Part shown: piece by piece, positions 45,101 to 53,598 of the stretch | Position numbering within the stretch: the first letter of the stretch is position 1 | How the letters are laid out: every line of letters begins with the position of its first letter | Source of the DNA: Candidatus Mediterraneibacter vanvlietii | Lineage (GTDB): Bacteria > Bacillota > Clostridia > Lachnospirales > Lachnospiraceae | DNA: 59,915 nt | NCBI GenBank assembly: GCA_019113645.1 | Contig: DXGZ01000113.1 | Span: 1-59,915, forward strand | Direction of reading: 5' to 3' | Notes under the pieces: generated by a model | The model's database searches: none | What the model saw: the letters and a program-made list of their open reading frames with translations, nothing else | What the model was told of the DNA's origin: nothing | Made by a program: the position numbers and the translations under genes

Positions 45101-45633
45101 TGATCCTGAAGCTCAAGGAAATAGTTTCCTTCCCCGAAAATATCCTGGTATTCCAGCGCGGTTTTCTTCGCCTCATCGTACAGACCCTTTACGATATAAC
45201 GCTGAACCTCTCCGGCCAGGCAGGCGCTCAGGCAGATAATTCCCTCATGGTACTGCCGGAGCAGTTCCTTGTCAACACGGGGCCGGTAATAATACCCTTC
45301 CACGAAACCTTTTGATACGATTTTCATCAGATTTGCGTATCCTGTATTATTCTCCGCGAGAAGAACCAGATGATAATACCTGTCATCCCCGCCCGTCACC
45401 TCACGGTCAAACCGTGAATTGGGCGCCACGTACACCTCGCATCCGAGGATCGGATTGATCCCCTGCCGGCGCGCTTCCCTGTAGAAATCAATCACGCCGT
45501 ACATCACACCGTGATCCGTGATCGCAGCGCTGTTCATCCCCAGTTCCTTTACTCTTGAGACATATTCTTTTATTTTGTTCGATCCGTCCAGAAGACTGTA
45601 CTCCGTATGGACGTGTAAATGTACAAAACTCAT
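42160..45633 (-). CDS. dnaE: DNA polymerase III alpha subunit (DnaE)
   Basis: A 1157-residue replicative polymerase. The N-terminal PHP domain has HLHVHTEYSLLDG and ITDHGVMYGV; the palm catalytic aspartates sit in MPDIDVDFCFE (about residue 395); the fingers and the tau-binding part follow; an OB fold (GGMITDKTVKHTKTNQMM) lies near 1000. Length is normal for the DnaE1/DnaE3 class. No frameshift. In Clostridia it works with the PolC enzyme. Confidence 0.96.
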   Translation of the reverse strand: MSFVHLHVHTEYSLLDGSNKIKEYVSRVKELGMNSAAITDHGVMYGVIDFYREARRQGINPILGCEVYVAPNSRFDREVTGGDDRYYHLVLLAENNTGYANLMKIVSKGFVEGYYYRPRVDKELLRQYHEGIICLSACLAGEVQRYIVKGLYDEAKKTALEYQDIFGEGNYFLELQDHGLPDQTLVNQQLLKMSQETGIELVATNDVHYTYAEDAKAHDILLCIQTGKKLADENRMRYEGGQYFVKSPEEMERLFPYALQALDNTQKIADRCHVEIEFGVTKLPKYDVPDGMTSWEYLNKLCYEGLEERYGEPSQELKDRLAYELNTIQNMGYVDYFLIVWDFIKYAKDHGIAVGPGRGSAAGSIVSYCLGITTIDPIRYQLLFERFLNPERVSMPDIDVDFCFERRQEVIDYVVRKYGKDRVVQIVTFGTLAARGVIRDVGRVMDLPYAFVDSIAKMIPQELNITIDKALKENPEFRKLYETDEQVKQLIDMAKRLEGLPRHSSMHAAGVVISQKSVDEYVPLSRAADGTITTQFTMTTLEELGLLKMDFLGLRTLTVIQNAVQMARKKQPDLNIEKIDYNDQKVLDYIGTGKTDGVFQLESAGMKSFMKELKPHSLEDVIAGISLYRPGPMDFIPQYIRGKNDASSITYDCPQLKPILEPTYGCIVYQEQVMQIVRDLAGYTLGRSDLLRRAMSKKKGDVMQKERQIFVYGDESTNVPGCIKNGIDEKTANKIYDEMIDFAKYAFNKSHAAAYAVVAYQTAWLKYYYPVEFMAALMTSVIENPSKVAEYIYACRQMNIQILPPDINKGEADFSVDGGNIRYGLAAIKSIGRPVVRAMIEEREAFGPYKNLEDFITRLSSKEAFNKRTIENLIKAGALDALGGTRKQFMSIYLQIVEHVNQEKKYSMSGQMSLFDLVSEEQKSEFQIRMPDVGEYAKENLLAFEKEVLGIYVSGHPLEEYEEQWKKTISATTLDFQPDEESGRTKVRDGAKEIIGGMITDKTVKHTKTNQMMAFVTVEDLLGTVEVVVFPRDYERNRDYLEVDSKVFIRGRVSEEDEKASKLICEKVIPFDRTKRELWIQFPDKASYLESEEIVYGYLADSEGDDEVVIYCTKERAIKRLPRNRNITVNQQILGRLMNHFGESHVKVVEKAIENHF

Positions 45634-45650
45634 GATTCACCTCTTTATAA

Positions 45651-45687
45651 AAGAAGAAAAAGGGCGGTTCCCTGTGGGAACTGCCCT
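45651..45687 (-). terminator. Rho-independent terminator
   Basis: AGGGCGGTTCCC (45661-45672) pairs with GGGAACTGCCCT (45676-45687) around a three-nt loop, followed on the minus strand by a T-rich tract. It ends transcription from the 45729 gene ahead of dnaE. Confidence 0.8.
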
Positions 45688-45728
45688 CACCAGTCTCTCT
45701 GTCTCTTTTTATGACTGTTCCAAAAATC

Positions 45729-45965
45729 TTATTCTCCGTCCAGCATGAACTTAATCAGTCTGTCGGTATCTTCTTTCTCATATGCGATGATCTCAAGTTC
45801 CGGGATCTCACCGTTTGAGAAGATATTTGCCATGGAAACATACTGGGAAAGCTTTGACTTCAGATTCAGTCTGTCGCCTTCGCCTGTCACCAGCTCTACC
45901 TTTCCTTTACACTCGTCAACAGCTTTGAAAAAAGCATCTATATCTGTGATATTCTGAACTTTCAT
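45729..45965 (-). CDS. Conserved small protein, unknown function
   Basis: A 78-residue acidic protein with the pattern ITDIDAFFKAVDECKGKVEL followed by LKSKLSQYVSMANIFSNGEIPELEI. No cysteines, no membrane segment. Homologues in Clostridia are often mislabelled as poly(A) polymerase; no such domain is visible. It has its own terminator and so is probably monocistronic. Confidence 0.65.
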   Translation of the reverse strand: MKVQNITDIDAFFKAVDECKGKVELVTGEGDRLNLKSKLSQYVSMANIFSNGEIPELEIIAYEKEDTDRLIKFMLDGE

Positions 45966-46056
45966 TTTACATTCTCCTTCCTTATTTGCATTCCTTTATC
46001 TGTAATTATTTCATACAGGAAGCGGTTATTCTGATTTTACCCCGCTCCTATTGCTA

Positions 46057-46905
46057 TTATAACTTATTTCTTCCGGATTGCAATAAGATTTTCCCCTGGT
46101 TCTGATCAATTTTGATTTTTTTCTCTTTCAGAAGTTTGCCTACCGCGCGTTTGAACGCAGCTTTGCTCATGCCAAACTCTGCTTTGATCCGCTCCGGATC
46201 AGCCTTGTCTGTAAACGGGAGCACGCCGCCGCTCTTCTCCATGCGCGCCAGTATTGCATTGGAATCCGCATCCATCTGCTCCGGTATTTTGCCGCGGACG
46301 CTTAAGTCAAGCTTGCCATCCTGTTTTACAGCCGTAACACGGGCTTCGATCTGCTGTCCCGGATACATTCTTCCGTATACTTCACGTCTCGGGATCAGCG
46401 CGGAATACTTGTTGTCCACAGCCACGAACACACCGATCTCCCGGTTGACTTCATAGACCGTACCTTTCACCATATCATCTTTCTGATACGGCGAATCTGT
46501 CTGAAGCAGCTGATAGACTTTCATCGTTGCACAGAGTCTGCCGCTCTTGTCAATGTAAAGGCTGACAAGACAGCGATCCCCTTTCTCCACCTTCACGGTC
46601 TGCTCTTTAAACGGAAGCAGCAGATCTTTCTCCAGCCCCCAGTCAAGAAACGCGCCGATCCTTCCCACATCAACCACATCCAGCACGGCAAGGCCGCCCA
46701 GTGTGATTTTCGGCTCATGGGTAGTAGCTATCATGCGGTCCGAAGAATCCTTATAAAGAAACACCTCGATCGGATCTCCCGCTTCAATCCCCGCCGGGAC
46801 CTGCTTCTTCGGAAGAAGCACCCTCTCCTCATTACTTCCAAGGTACACTCCGAAATCAACTGATTTCACCACGGTGAGCACCTGTTTTTCTCCTAACTTT
46901 AACAT
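46057..46905 (-). CDS. CvfB/YitL-like S1 RNA-binding protein
   Basis: A 282-residue protein with S1-like barrels in tandem (KLGEKQVLTVVKSVDFGVYLG; VDVGRIGAFLDWGLEKDLLLPF; DDMVKGTVYEVNREIGVFVAV) and a C-terminal winged helix (FGMSKAAFKRAVGKLLKEKKI). It binds RNA and influences virulence and gene expression in other Firmicutes. The ATG at 46905 has AAAGGAG upstream, better than the longer form ending at 47007. Confidence 0.9.
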   Translation of the reverse strand: MLKLGEKQVLTVVKSVDFGVYLGSNEERVLLPKKQVPAGIEAGDPIEVFLYKDSSDRMIATTHEPKITLGGLAVLDVVDVGRIGAFLDWGLEKDLLLPFKEQTVKVEKGDRCLVSLYIDKSGRLCATMKVYQLLQTDSPYQKDDMVKGTVYEVNREIGVFVAVDNKYSALIPRREVYGRMYPGQQIEARVTAVKQDGKLDLSVRGKIPEQMDADSNAILARMEKSGGVLPFTDKADPERIKAEFGMSKAAFKRAVGKLLKEKKIKIDQNQGKILLQSGRNKL

Positions 46906-47060
46906 TCCTTTTTCTCCTTTATAAGATGCCGCGCATCTGTCCCCGGCATCCCAGTGTCGTTCACCTGCTACACTTTGTCTCAAACATCTTAGTATGTGCG
47001 CGTTCACTTGTCAATGCCCTGCTGCAGCAGTTCCGCGAGCCGGACCGTTCCTGTCCCAGA

Positions 47061-50000
47061 CTAAACCGGAAAGTCGAACAGGCTCATCTGCTGATATTCA
47101 TCCCGCTTCCGCCGGCGCTCTTCACTCTCCGGCACGAACATATCATCCGGAACATTCTTTAGAAACTCTGACGTTTCTCCGGAGGCTGTCAGGATAAGTT
47201 CTTCCTCCGCACGGGTCAGCCCCACATAGAACAGTCTCCGCTCTTCAGCAATATCAGCCAGGTGCTTCTCTGACTCCAGAGGAATCGAGCCCTGCTCCAC
47301 ACCGTAGATAAACACTGCAGGGAATTCCAGCCCTTTTGATCCGTGAAGAGTCATGACCGTCACGGCTCCGGATGTATATCCTTTCCCGCCGCAGCGCTTC
47401 AGATCGCTCTCAACCCCCAGTTCCAGCGCATTCAGAAATTCCGGCATGGTCTGATAGAACACTGTCATCTCCTGAAGTTTCTTCATCGAAGGGTCGTCCT
47501 TCAGGCAGAGGAAATCCATCCACTCCTCCAGGAACTCTCCCAGCTTTTTCTTCCGATACAGGGGAAGGAACCGCTTCACTGCCCCTTTCACCGCATCTTC
47601 CACAATCTCATTCCACTGAATGTGCCAGAGATTCTCCGCGCACTCCTTCAACTCCATAACATCCCCGGCAGGATGCTCAAGAAAACGGAAAAACCAGATG
47701 CTGTCCTGTACGGAACTGTCGCTCAAAAACTCTTCTCTTCCCGCCACAACGCAGGGAATGCTCTCCTGTTTCAGGCACTTTTCCACCATTTCCGCCTGCC
47801 TGTGCGTCCGGCAGAGCACGGCGATCTCGTCAAATCCCCGGATCTTCCTGCCATCATGCTCCCAGGCTTCACTGTGGGCTTCCAGCATCCCAATGCCTCC
47901 CGCCATACGATTGATCTCTTTTGCAATAAAAATCGCTTCTCCCATAGGACTCGAAGCCTTTGCAAGCCGTACAGGCACACCGTTCGGACAGTTCGGATGA
48001 AGCGCCGTCCGCGCAGCTGCGGTCTTCTCCTGCGGAGCAGCGGCATTTCCCTGCTCGCCCGCAGTATGATCAGCCTGCGAAGGCCCTGCTTCAGCCCGTG
48101 AAGTCCTGACTTCAGCCTGCGAGATCACTGCCTCAGCCGCACATAGAATCTGCGGGGATGACCGGTAATTTTCTTTCAGGGATATCACTTCCAGATCACT
48201 GTATAGTTTCTTAAGATTCTCAAAACATTCCGCATCCGCACCCCGGAATCCGTAAATCGACTGATCCGGATCTCCGATCACGAACATCTCCTGTCCTGCT
48301 TCCGCCCACAGTCTGACAAGCTCAAGCTGAGCCGGATTGATATCCTGAAATTCATCTACAAGAAGATATCGAAAACGCTTCTCCCAGCCTTCTTTTACTT
48401 CTCCGTTTCTGATCTTCTCTGCCGTACAGAGAAGAAGATCGTCAAAATCAAGAAGTCCTCTCTCTGTTTTCTCCGCCTCATAATATGCATATGCCCGCCG
48501 GAAATCCTCTTCCTCCTGCACCCTGCCGTCTTCTGCTTCCTGTCCGGTTTCGCCGGCAATCCTGTCAGGCTTTCCGGATTTTCTGCGTGATACTTCTTCG
48601 AGGAATTTCCCCGCACTCAGACGGATTCCGGTCTCAATCACAGTGCGCTCCGCCAGACTTCTCTGTTCCGCTTCTCCCATCAGCATGAACTCATCGCCCT
48701 GCTCTTTCAGGAAGTTCAGACAGATTGAGTGGAATGTCCCGATCTGCGCTGTCCTGCTGCTCTGCCGGCCGCCCGGGTTCTTTCCCGCTTTCTTGCCGAT
48801 CCTCCGCCGCATCTCCTCTGCTGCCTGGTTTGTGAATGTAACAGCCGTAATCTCAGAGGCTTTCACTTTCCGGTAATCGAGAAGATAACTGATGCGCGAA
48901 ACCAGGGTTTTTGTCTTGCCGGTTCCCGGACCGGCAATCACCGCAATATGAGGAAAGATGCAGCGGACCGCATTCTCCTGTTCCGTGTTAAGCCCGTATA
49001 AAGTACCGCCTGCCGCGGTATCACCGCCCGCTGCCGTCTGATTCCCCGAGCCGCCGCATTCCTCTGTTTTTTCCCCTGTTTCCGGCGTCTTCTCCTGTGA
49101 CATTCCCCGCTGCTCATCATCCAGCTGCTTCTTCTGAAGCATTCCCTGCCGTTCGTCATCCTGCTGCTTCTTCTGCAGTACTCCCCGGCGATCTTTCTCC
49201 TGTTTATCCGTGCTGTCCGCAACTCCCAGCAGGAAGAAGAAATCCATCTGTCCTTCCGTGTTGTTGATCTCCTCGGCACTAAACAGACGGATCACGCCGT
49301 ATTCTCCGTCGAATCCCGGTATTCTCTCAACCTTTCCCTGCCGCAGCCTTGCGATTCCCTCCGCGATCCGGCTGCCGGATATTCTGCGGATATCTTCTAT
49401 AGGAAGATTTCTCAGAATTTCAAATTCCGGCCCCAGATTCTCAAGCATCCGCTGATATTCTCTCTGCGTTTTCACACTTGCCGCAGAATGTCCGGTGGAA
49501 GCCGCAACTACCTCCGGAAGGGGAACCAGACTCTCAAACGCCCTGGCATTCTCCCTTATAAACCCTTCCGGCCTGTCTGCAAGCTCTTCCACTCTGTGGG
49601 ATACGCCGATCGTAATCTTCCTTCCGCAGACCGGACATTTTCCATTATATGACAGCGTCTGCGAAGGGGTAAGACAGAGATTGCATTTCCTGTGACCGTC
49701 CATGTGATATTTCCCTTCCTCCGGGAAAAATTCAATTGTCCCGTGCAGTCCTTCTCCTTTTTGAATGGCATCCGCAATCCCCGCATAGGACAGCGGAATA
49801 TCAAAAAGGTTCGCCTCACGTCCCAGTTTTGCCGGAGAATGCGCGTCCGAATTCGAAATCAGCTGATATCTGTCAAGCGCCGACACCCGCCAGTTCATGG
49901 GAGGATCCGATGATAATCCTGTCTCCATGGCATGAATATACGGCGTCAGATCCTCAAAACACTCTTCCACCGTATCAAACCCGGAGAACGCACCAAACAG

Positions 50001-50501
50001 AGAAAAGTGGGGCGTCCAGATATGCGCCGGCACATAGACTGCCTTCGGGCACAGCTCCAGTATGATTTCCAGAAGATCGTGACAGTCCAGTCCGAGAATC
50101 GGCCGCCCGTCAGAATGGATATTTCCAATCTGTTCCAGTTTTGTCGATATCCTCTGCGCATCCTCAAGCCCCGGGAGCAAAATGAGACTGTGCACTTTCC
50201 GGACCTTATCGTTTTTCTTATAAATCGAGCTGATCTCACCGGTGATCACAAACCGGGGCGTACACTCTCCCGGCACGATTCCGTCATCAATCCGATACTC
50301 CTTTTTCAATGTATAGAGCCCGTCTTCCGCGGGCTCTAATTTCTCCGAAAGTTCTTCCCTCCATGCCGGATGGGTAAAATCTCCCGTTCCCACAATATGA
50401 ATTCCCTTCCTGCGCGCCCACAGATCCAGATGTTCCGGCGTGCAGTCCCTGCTCGTGGCGCGGGAATAACGGGAATGGATGTGTAAATCCGCGATGTACA
50501 T
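47061..50501 (-). CDS. PHP phosphoesterase-UvrD helicase fusion
   Basis: 1146 residues. Residues 1-430 are a PHP domain (ADLHIHSRYS; GTGDFTHPAW; ISNSDAHSPAKLGREAN) with an inserted zinc finger (CNLCLTPS and CPVCGRK). A low-complexity linker of degenerate repeats (LQKKQ-DDE type) lies near 450-500. Residues 510-1146 form a UvrD-type helicase: AGPGTGKTKTL (Walker A), VDEFQDINPAQ (Walker B), GDPDQSIYGFRGA, RRLFYVGLTRAEEEL. Helicase plus metal nuclease suggests a DNA repair role. The fusion is known in Clostridia but has little functional data. Confidence 0.92.
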   Translation of the reverse strand: MYIADLHIHSRYSRATSRDCTPEHLDLWARRKGIHIVGTGDFTHPAWREELSEKLEPAEDGLYTLKKEYRIDDGIVPGECTPRFVITGEISSIYKKNDKVRKVHSLILLPGLEDAQRISTKLEQIGNIHSDGRPILGLDCHDLLEIILELCPKAVYVPAHIWTPHFSLFGAFSGFDTVEECFEDLTPYIHAMETGLSSDPPMNWRVSALDRYQLISNSDAHSPAKLGREANLFDIPLSYAGIADAIQKGEGLHGTIEFFPEEGKYHMDGHRKCNLCLTPSQTLSYNGKCPVCGRKITIGVSHRVEELADRPEGFIRENARAFESLVPLPEVVAASTGHSAASVKTQREYQRMLENLGPEFEILRNLPIEDIRRISGSRIAEGIARLRQGKVERIPGFDGEYGVIRLFSAEEINNTEGQMDFFFLLGVADSTDKQEKDRRGVLQKKQQDDERQGMLQKKQLDDEQRGMSQEKTPETGEKTEECGGSGNQTAAGGDTAAGGTLYGLNTEQENAVRCIFPHIAVIAGPGTGKTKTLVSRISYLLDYRKVKASEITAVTFTNQAAEEMRRRIGKKAGKNPGGRQSSRTAQIGTFHSICLNFLKEQGDEFMLMGEAEQRSLAERTVIETGIRLSAGKFLEEVSRRKSGKPDRIAGETGQEAEDGRVQEEEDFRRAYAYYEAEKTERGLLDFDDLLLCTAEKIRNGEVKEGWEKRFRYLLVDEFQDINPAQLELVRLWAEAGQEMFVIGDPDQSIYGFRGADAECFENLKKLYSDLEVISLKENYRSSPQILCAAEAVISQAEVRTSRAEAGPSQADHTAGEQGNAAAPQEKTAAARTALHPNCPNGVPVRLAKASSPMGEAIFIAKEINRMAGGIGMLEAHSEAWEHDGRKIRGFDEIAVLCRTHRQAEMVEKCLKQESIPCVVAGREEFLSDSSVQDSIWFFRFLEHPAGDVMELKECAENLWHIQWNEIVEDAVKGAVKRFLPLYRKKKLGEFLEEWMDFLCLKDDPSMKKLQEMTVFYQTMPEFLNALELGVESDLKRCGGKGYTSGAVTVMTLHGSKGLEFPAVFIYGVEQGSIPLESEKHLADIAEERRLFYVGLTRAEEELILTASGETSEFLKNVPDDMFVPESEERRRKRDEYQQMSLFDFPV

Positions 50502-50606
50502 ATATGATTCACTTCTCTCCTGATTCTTTTCAAACAGTTCTACAACAGTATTTTATCACATTCTTCACATGCATCAAAGCCGTATTCGCGTTCCATCATT
50601 CTTTTC

Positions 50607-50727
50607 TCATCTTGCCTTTTCCTGATCCGAGCTGATCTTAAAAATCCACTCCGCAGCTTTTTCTTCAGTGTTTTTCATCATCGGGTAGTGTCCCGGAATA
50701 CGGGATCCGAAAATGAGAGATATGCCG
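50607..50727 (-). pseudogene. Possible remnant of an alpha/beta hydrolase gene
   Basis: About 40 codons on the minus strand, after an in-frame stop, read SRIPGHYPMMKNTEEKAAEW and end at a stop at 50607. The GHYPMM segment resembles the catalytic-histidine end of small alpha/beta hydrolases. No start codon or body of a gene is upstream within the gap, so it looks like decayed coding DNA. The rest of 50502-50923 has no gene. Confidence 0.35.
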
Positions 50728-50923
50728 CATTACAGCCGGCATAATTTACAGAAACATCCAAACGTCCGACGGAAGAGATGCCGCCTTTGTCAAAAAAAGA
50801 ATAACACAGCCGCATTTATAGAAGCAACTGTGTTATTTACTGAAATTTTCCGAAAATTTTTAGTAACAATTTCCCCTTTATTCATAATTTATATGATGCC
50901 AGGGTCAAAAGGTCTAAACTCAC

Positions 50924-51084
50924 ATGAGCTTGCTCATAGGTGGGTGAAGGACCTTGGGACCCGCCCCGATATGAGCATAAAAGTGGGATGTATATCCCAC
51001 GATATGCGAATATTGGGCAGGATTGTGGGAGTGCACAGCATGGAACAATCCGTAGGCATCATAGTTGGGGGCTTTTGCCCCCAA
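50924..51084. other. Array of short perfect hairpins
   Basis: Five stem-loops in 161 nt: ATGAGC/GCTCAT (50924-50937), GGGT/ACCC (50942-50962), GTGGGAT/ATCCCAC (50983-51000), GGATTGT/ACAATCC (51020-51051) and TTGGGGGC/GCCCCCAA with a TTTT loop (51065-51084). A second GCTCAT/ATGAGC pairing (50932 with 50971) gives an alternative fold. It begins 7 nt after the end of the flavin reductase gene. Possibly an IS200/IS605-derived end, a MITE or a structured RNA. Confidence 0.5.
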
Positions 51085-51090
51085 AATCAT

Positions 51091-52062
51091 TTATATATAT
51101 TTATCAAAATTCTTTATCCGATCCATCTGCTTCTCCAACAGTTCCTTATTCGCCTGAATCTTCGGTCCGCAGATCGCGCCGAATCCCTGGATCTCCACCG
51201 TATGTTCGCGAAGTCCCGCGAAGGTTCCTCTTGCGCGAGCCTGCTGCTCTTCAGAGAACGTCACATTCAGTTTCTCTCCGTCGATGGATATCTTTCCTTC
51301 GATTCCGCATATCGGACACTCCACCGTAGTCGTTCCGTTTACCATGAGCAGGTTCTGGTGGCAGACCGGACAGGTTCCCTGTCCCTGGGCGTCAAACCAT
51401 TTGATGTCCTCATCGTCCATGGAATAAGCTTCCACCGTGCGTTTTCCCATCTCATGCATATTGTTGATCAGGTTCTCGTCCAGATAAGGATTTCCTTTAG
51501 TTCCCATGTTGTGGGCGTCATAGTTCCCCACCACTTTCATCATTGGCGGGAATCCGAAGAGATGCATCGTAGCAGTTCCCATGGACACCCAGTTCTGTGT
51601 GGAAGCTCCGCCTACGGAAATGTAAGACACAGTACGTCTCTTCAATCTTTCCTGAGGGAATGCGTCGGGATCCCCCGGCGCCTCCCCTCTTCTCCTTTTA
51701 TCAAGAACCCAGTTGATCGCCGAGACATCATGGCGGCAGGAAAACCGATCCACGAAGTCTTTATACTGACCAACCGGCTGGAGGACATATACAGGAGCGC
51801 CTACAACCAGACAGTCTGCCTTCCGAACCTCGTCTTCCAGCATCTGGAAATCATCTTTGATGACGCAATTGTTATCTCCGCCCTTTTCAAGACTTGTGGA
51901 ACAGGCACCGCATCCAATGCAGCGGCCGATTTTGAGGCGATTTGTATTGATAAATTTGATTTCTGCGTCGGGAGCTGCCTCTCTTGCTCCGTAGAGCGTT
52001 TCTTTTACAAGAATATCTGTATTCCCGTTTTTTCTTCCGAATGATAATCCTAAAATATACAT
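51091..52062 (-). CDS. Flavodoxin-fold NADPH-dependent FMN reductase with zinc ribbon
   Basis: 324 residues. The N-terminal half is a flavodoxin-like fold (ILGLSFGRKNGNTDILV for FMN phosphate; VVGAPVYVLQPVGQYKDFVDR). An IGCGACSTSLEKGGDN segment has clustered cysteines, and a CPVC/CPIC four-cysteine zinc ribbon lies near residue 225. It is probably an iron-sulfur or zinc-bearing flavin reductase that supplies or removes reducing equivalents for the sugar operon. The ATG at 52062 has AAAGG upstream; the longer frame to 52191 lacks this. Last gene of the operon. Confidence 0.82.
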   Translation of the reverse strand: MYILGLSFGRKNGNTDILVKETLYGAREAAPDAEIKFINTNRLKIGRCIGCGACSTSLEKGGDNNCVIKDDFQMLEDEVRKADCLVVGAPVYVLQPVGQYKDFVDRFSCRHDVSAINWVLDKRRRGEAPGDPDAFPQERLKRRTVSYISVGGASTQNWVSMGTATMHLFGFPPMMKVVGNYDAHNMGTKGNPYLDENLINNMHEMGKRTVEAYSMDDEDIKWFDAQGQGTCPVCHQNLLMVNGTTTVECPICGIEGKISIDGEKLNVTFSEEQQARARGTFAGLREHTVEIQGFGAICGPKIQANKELLEKQMDRIKNFDKYI

Positions 52063-52093
52063 CTGTAATACCTTTCCTGTTTTCTCAATAATC

Positions 52094-52147
52094 AGTTCGT
52101 AATGGTTCAGCCTCCGGAACAGCTCCGGAAGCGAACCATTACGAACT
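52094..52147. other. Perfect 15-bp inverted repeat between transporter and reductase
   Basis: AGTTCGTAATGGTTC at 52094-52108 pairs exactly with 52133-52147 around a 24-nt GC-rich loop that itself has a TCCGGA-type fold. No uridine tract follows. It may stabilise the upstream message or lower expression of the last gene of the operon. Confidence 0.6.
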
Positions 52148-52153
52148 ATAACA

Positions 52154-53545
52154 TTACTTATTTTCTGACGCCAGTTCTGCCTGGTGAGCATCTCTTTTCC
52201 GATCCAGACTTGCCTGAATCTCAGCGTTCTTTTCAGCGTTCAGCGGATAGAAGAACAGCGGAATCAGAGCCAGCAGATAGCAGATGCCGAACATCAGATT
52301 CGCGGCAAGGTTGATTCCCTGCATTGCTTCTGCCGTCTGCTGTGCATTCTGCACATATCCGAACGCGCCCATAATCAGAAGAGCGACCGCCGGACCGAAC
52401 GCATTGCCGACTTTTGTTGAAAGAGAGGTTGCCGCATATGCCAGACCATCCGTACGGATTCCCACACGGTCCTCCTGATAGTTAATGGCCTCCGGTATCA
52501 TGGACATCGGAATCGGGAAGCTGAAGCAGAAGAATCCGTACAGCGCATGAAGAATCAGCATCAGCGGCATATTTAACGGATCTACGAAATAGATCAGGAT
52601 CAGACAGATTCCCGCGCCGACATAACCGATTGCCGTCACTTTCTTCTTTCCCCATCTGACAATGTAGTTTTTCGTCAGGAAAATACCAATAATTGTCATA
52701 ATGGACGGCAGCGACATAAAGATGCTGATATACTGCGGTTTCTGCATTACATAGATAATGTAGTAAATTACAACGCCCATGCGTCCGAAGAACGCGAACA
52801 TCGCGAAGATCATCATCGCAAATACAAGCATCAGCGGTTTATTTGTCACAACCGTTTTCAGGCTCATGGAAAGGGGCACTTTCTGTCCTTCATTGACCGG
52901 TTTTACCACTTCCTTACAGTTCGCATACACAAAGTAGAACAGCGGAATTGAGAAAATGGCGTAAATGAGTATTGTAATAAAATAGCTCTGATCCGTAAAC
53001 GTATCGCTTCCTGAAATCGCTCCCATAATAATCGGCGAGAGCGCTGACAGAATAACTGAACTCAAATTGGTTCCCATCATTCTCCAGCTGGTCAGCTGTG
53101 AGATATCTTCCGGGTTCGTTGTCATAACGGTTGAAAGAGAACCATAGGACAGGTTGACTACTGTATACAGCATGCCGTATGCAATATATGTAATCGCTGC
53201 GTAAACAGCACCTCCTTTTCCTCCAAGGGTTGTAAATGTCAGGACAGCTGCCAGAGCCAGGAACGGAGTGAAATAGAAGATATATGGACGAAATCTTCCT
53301 TTCTTCGTATTGGTCCGCTCCGCGATCGCGCCGAACATGGGGTCATTGATAGCATCCCATATACGGGCAATAATCAGGATGGCAGATACCACTGCCGGAG
53401 CCAGCCCTACAACGTCCGTATAGAAAATAGACAGGTAGCTTCCCATAAATGTATTAGTCAGGTTACTTGCGAAATCGCCGCATCCATAGGCGAATAATGT
53501 TTTTTTGCTGAGTCTCCCTGCGGAGACTGAGGTATTGCTGCTCAT
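52154..53545 (-). CDS. GPH-family (MelB-like) sugar transporter
   Basis: A 463-residue, twelve-helix glycoside-pentoside-hexuronide:cation symporter. The family's cation-site loop DPMFGAIAERTNTKKGRFRPYI is near residue 60 (given by key parts: DPMFGA, RTNTKKGRFRP). The ATG at 53545 has AGGAGGAT upstream. As part of the oxidoreductase/isomerase operon it probably imports the glycoside or released sugar. Confidence 0.9.
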   Translation of the reverse strand: MSSNTSVSAGRLSKKTLFAYGCGDFASNLTNTFMGSYLSIFYTDVVGLAPAVVSAILIIARIWDAINDPMFGAIAERTNTKKGRFRPYIFYFTPFLALAAVLTFTTLGGKGGAVYAAITYIAYGMLYTVVNLSYGSLSTVMTTNPEDISQLTSWRMMGTNLSSVILSALSPIIMGAISGSDTFTDQSYFITILIYAIFSIPLFYFVYANCKEVVKPVNEGQKVPLSMSLKTVVTNKPLMLVFAMMIFAMFAFFGRMGVVIYYIIYVMQKPQYISIFMSLPSIMTIIGIFLTKNYIVRWGKKKVTAIGYVGAGICLILIYFVDPLNMPLMLILHALYGFFCFSFPIPMSMIPEAINYQEDRVGIRTDGLAYAATSLSTKVGNAFGPAVALLIMGAFGYVQNAQQTAEAMQGINLAANLMFGICYLLALIPLFFYPLNAEKNAEIQASLDRKRDAHQAELASENK

Positions 53546-53598
53546 AGCATATCCTCCTCTCATTCTATCTGTTGTCATTTCCTGATTATTATTTCAAT

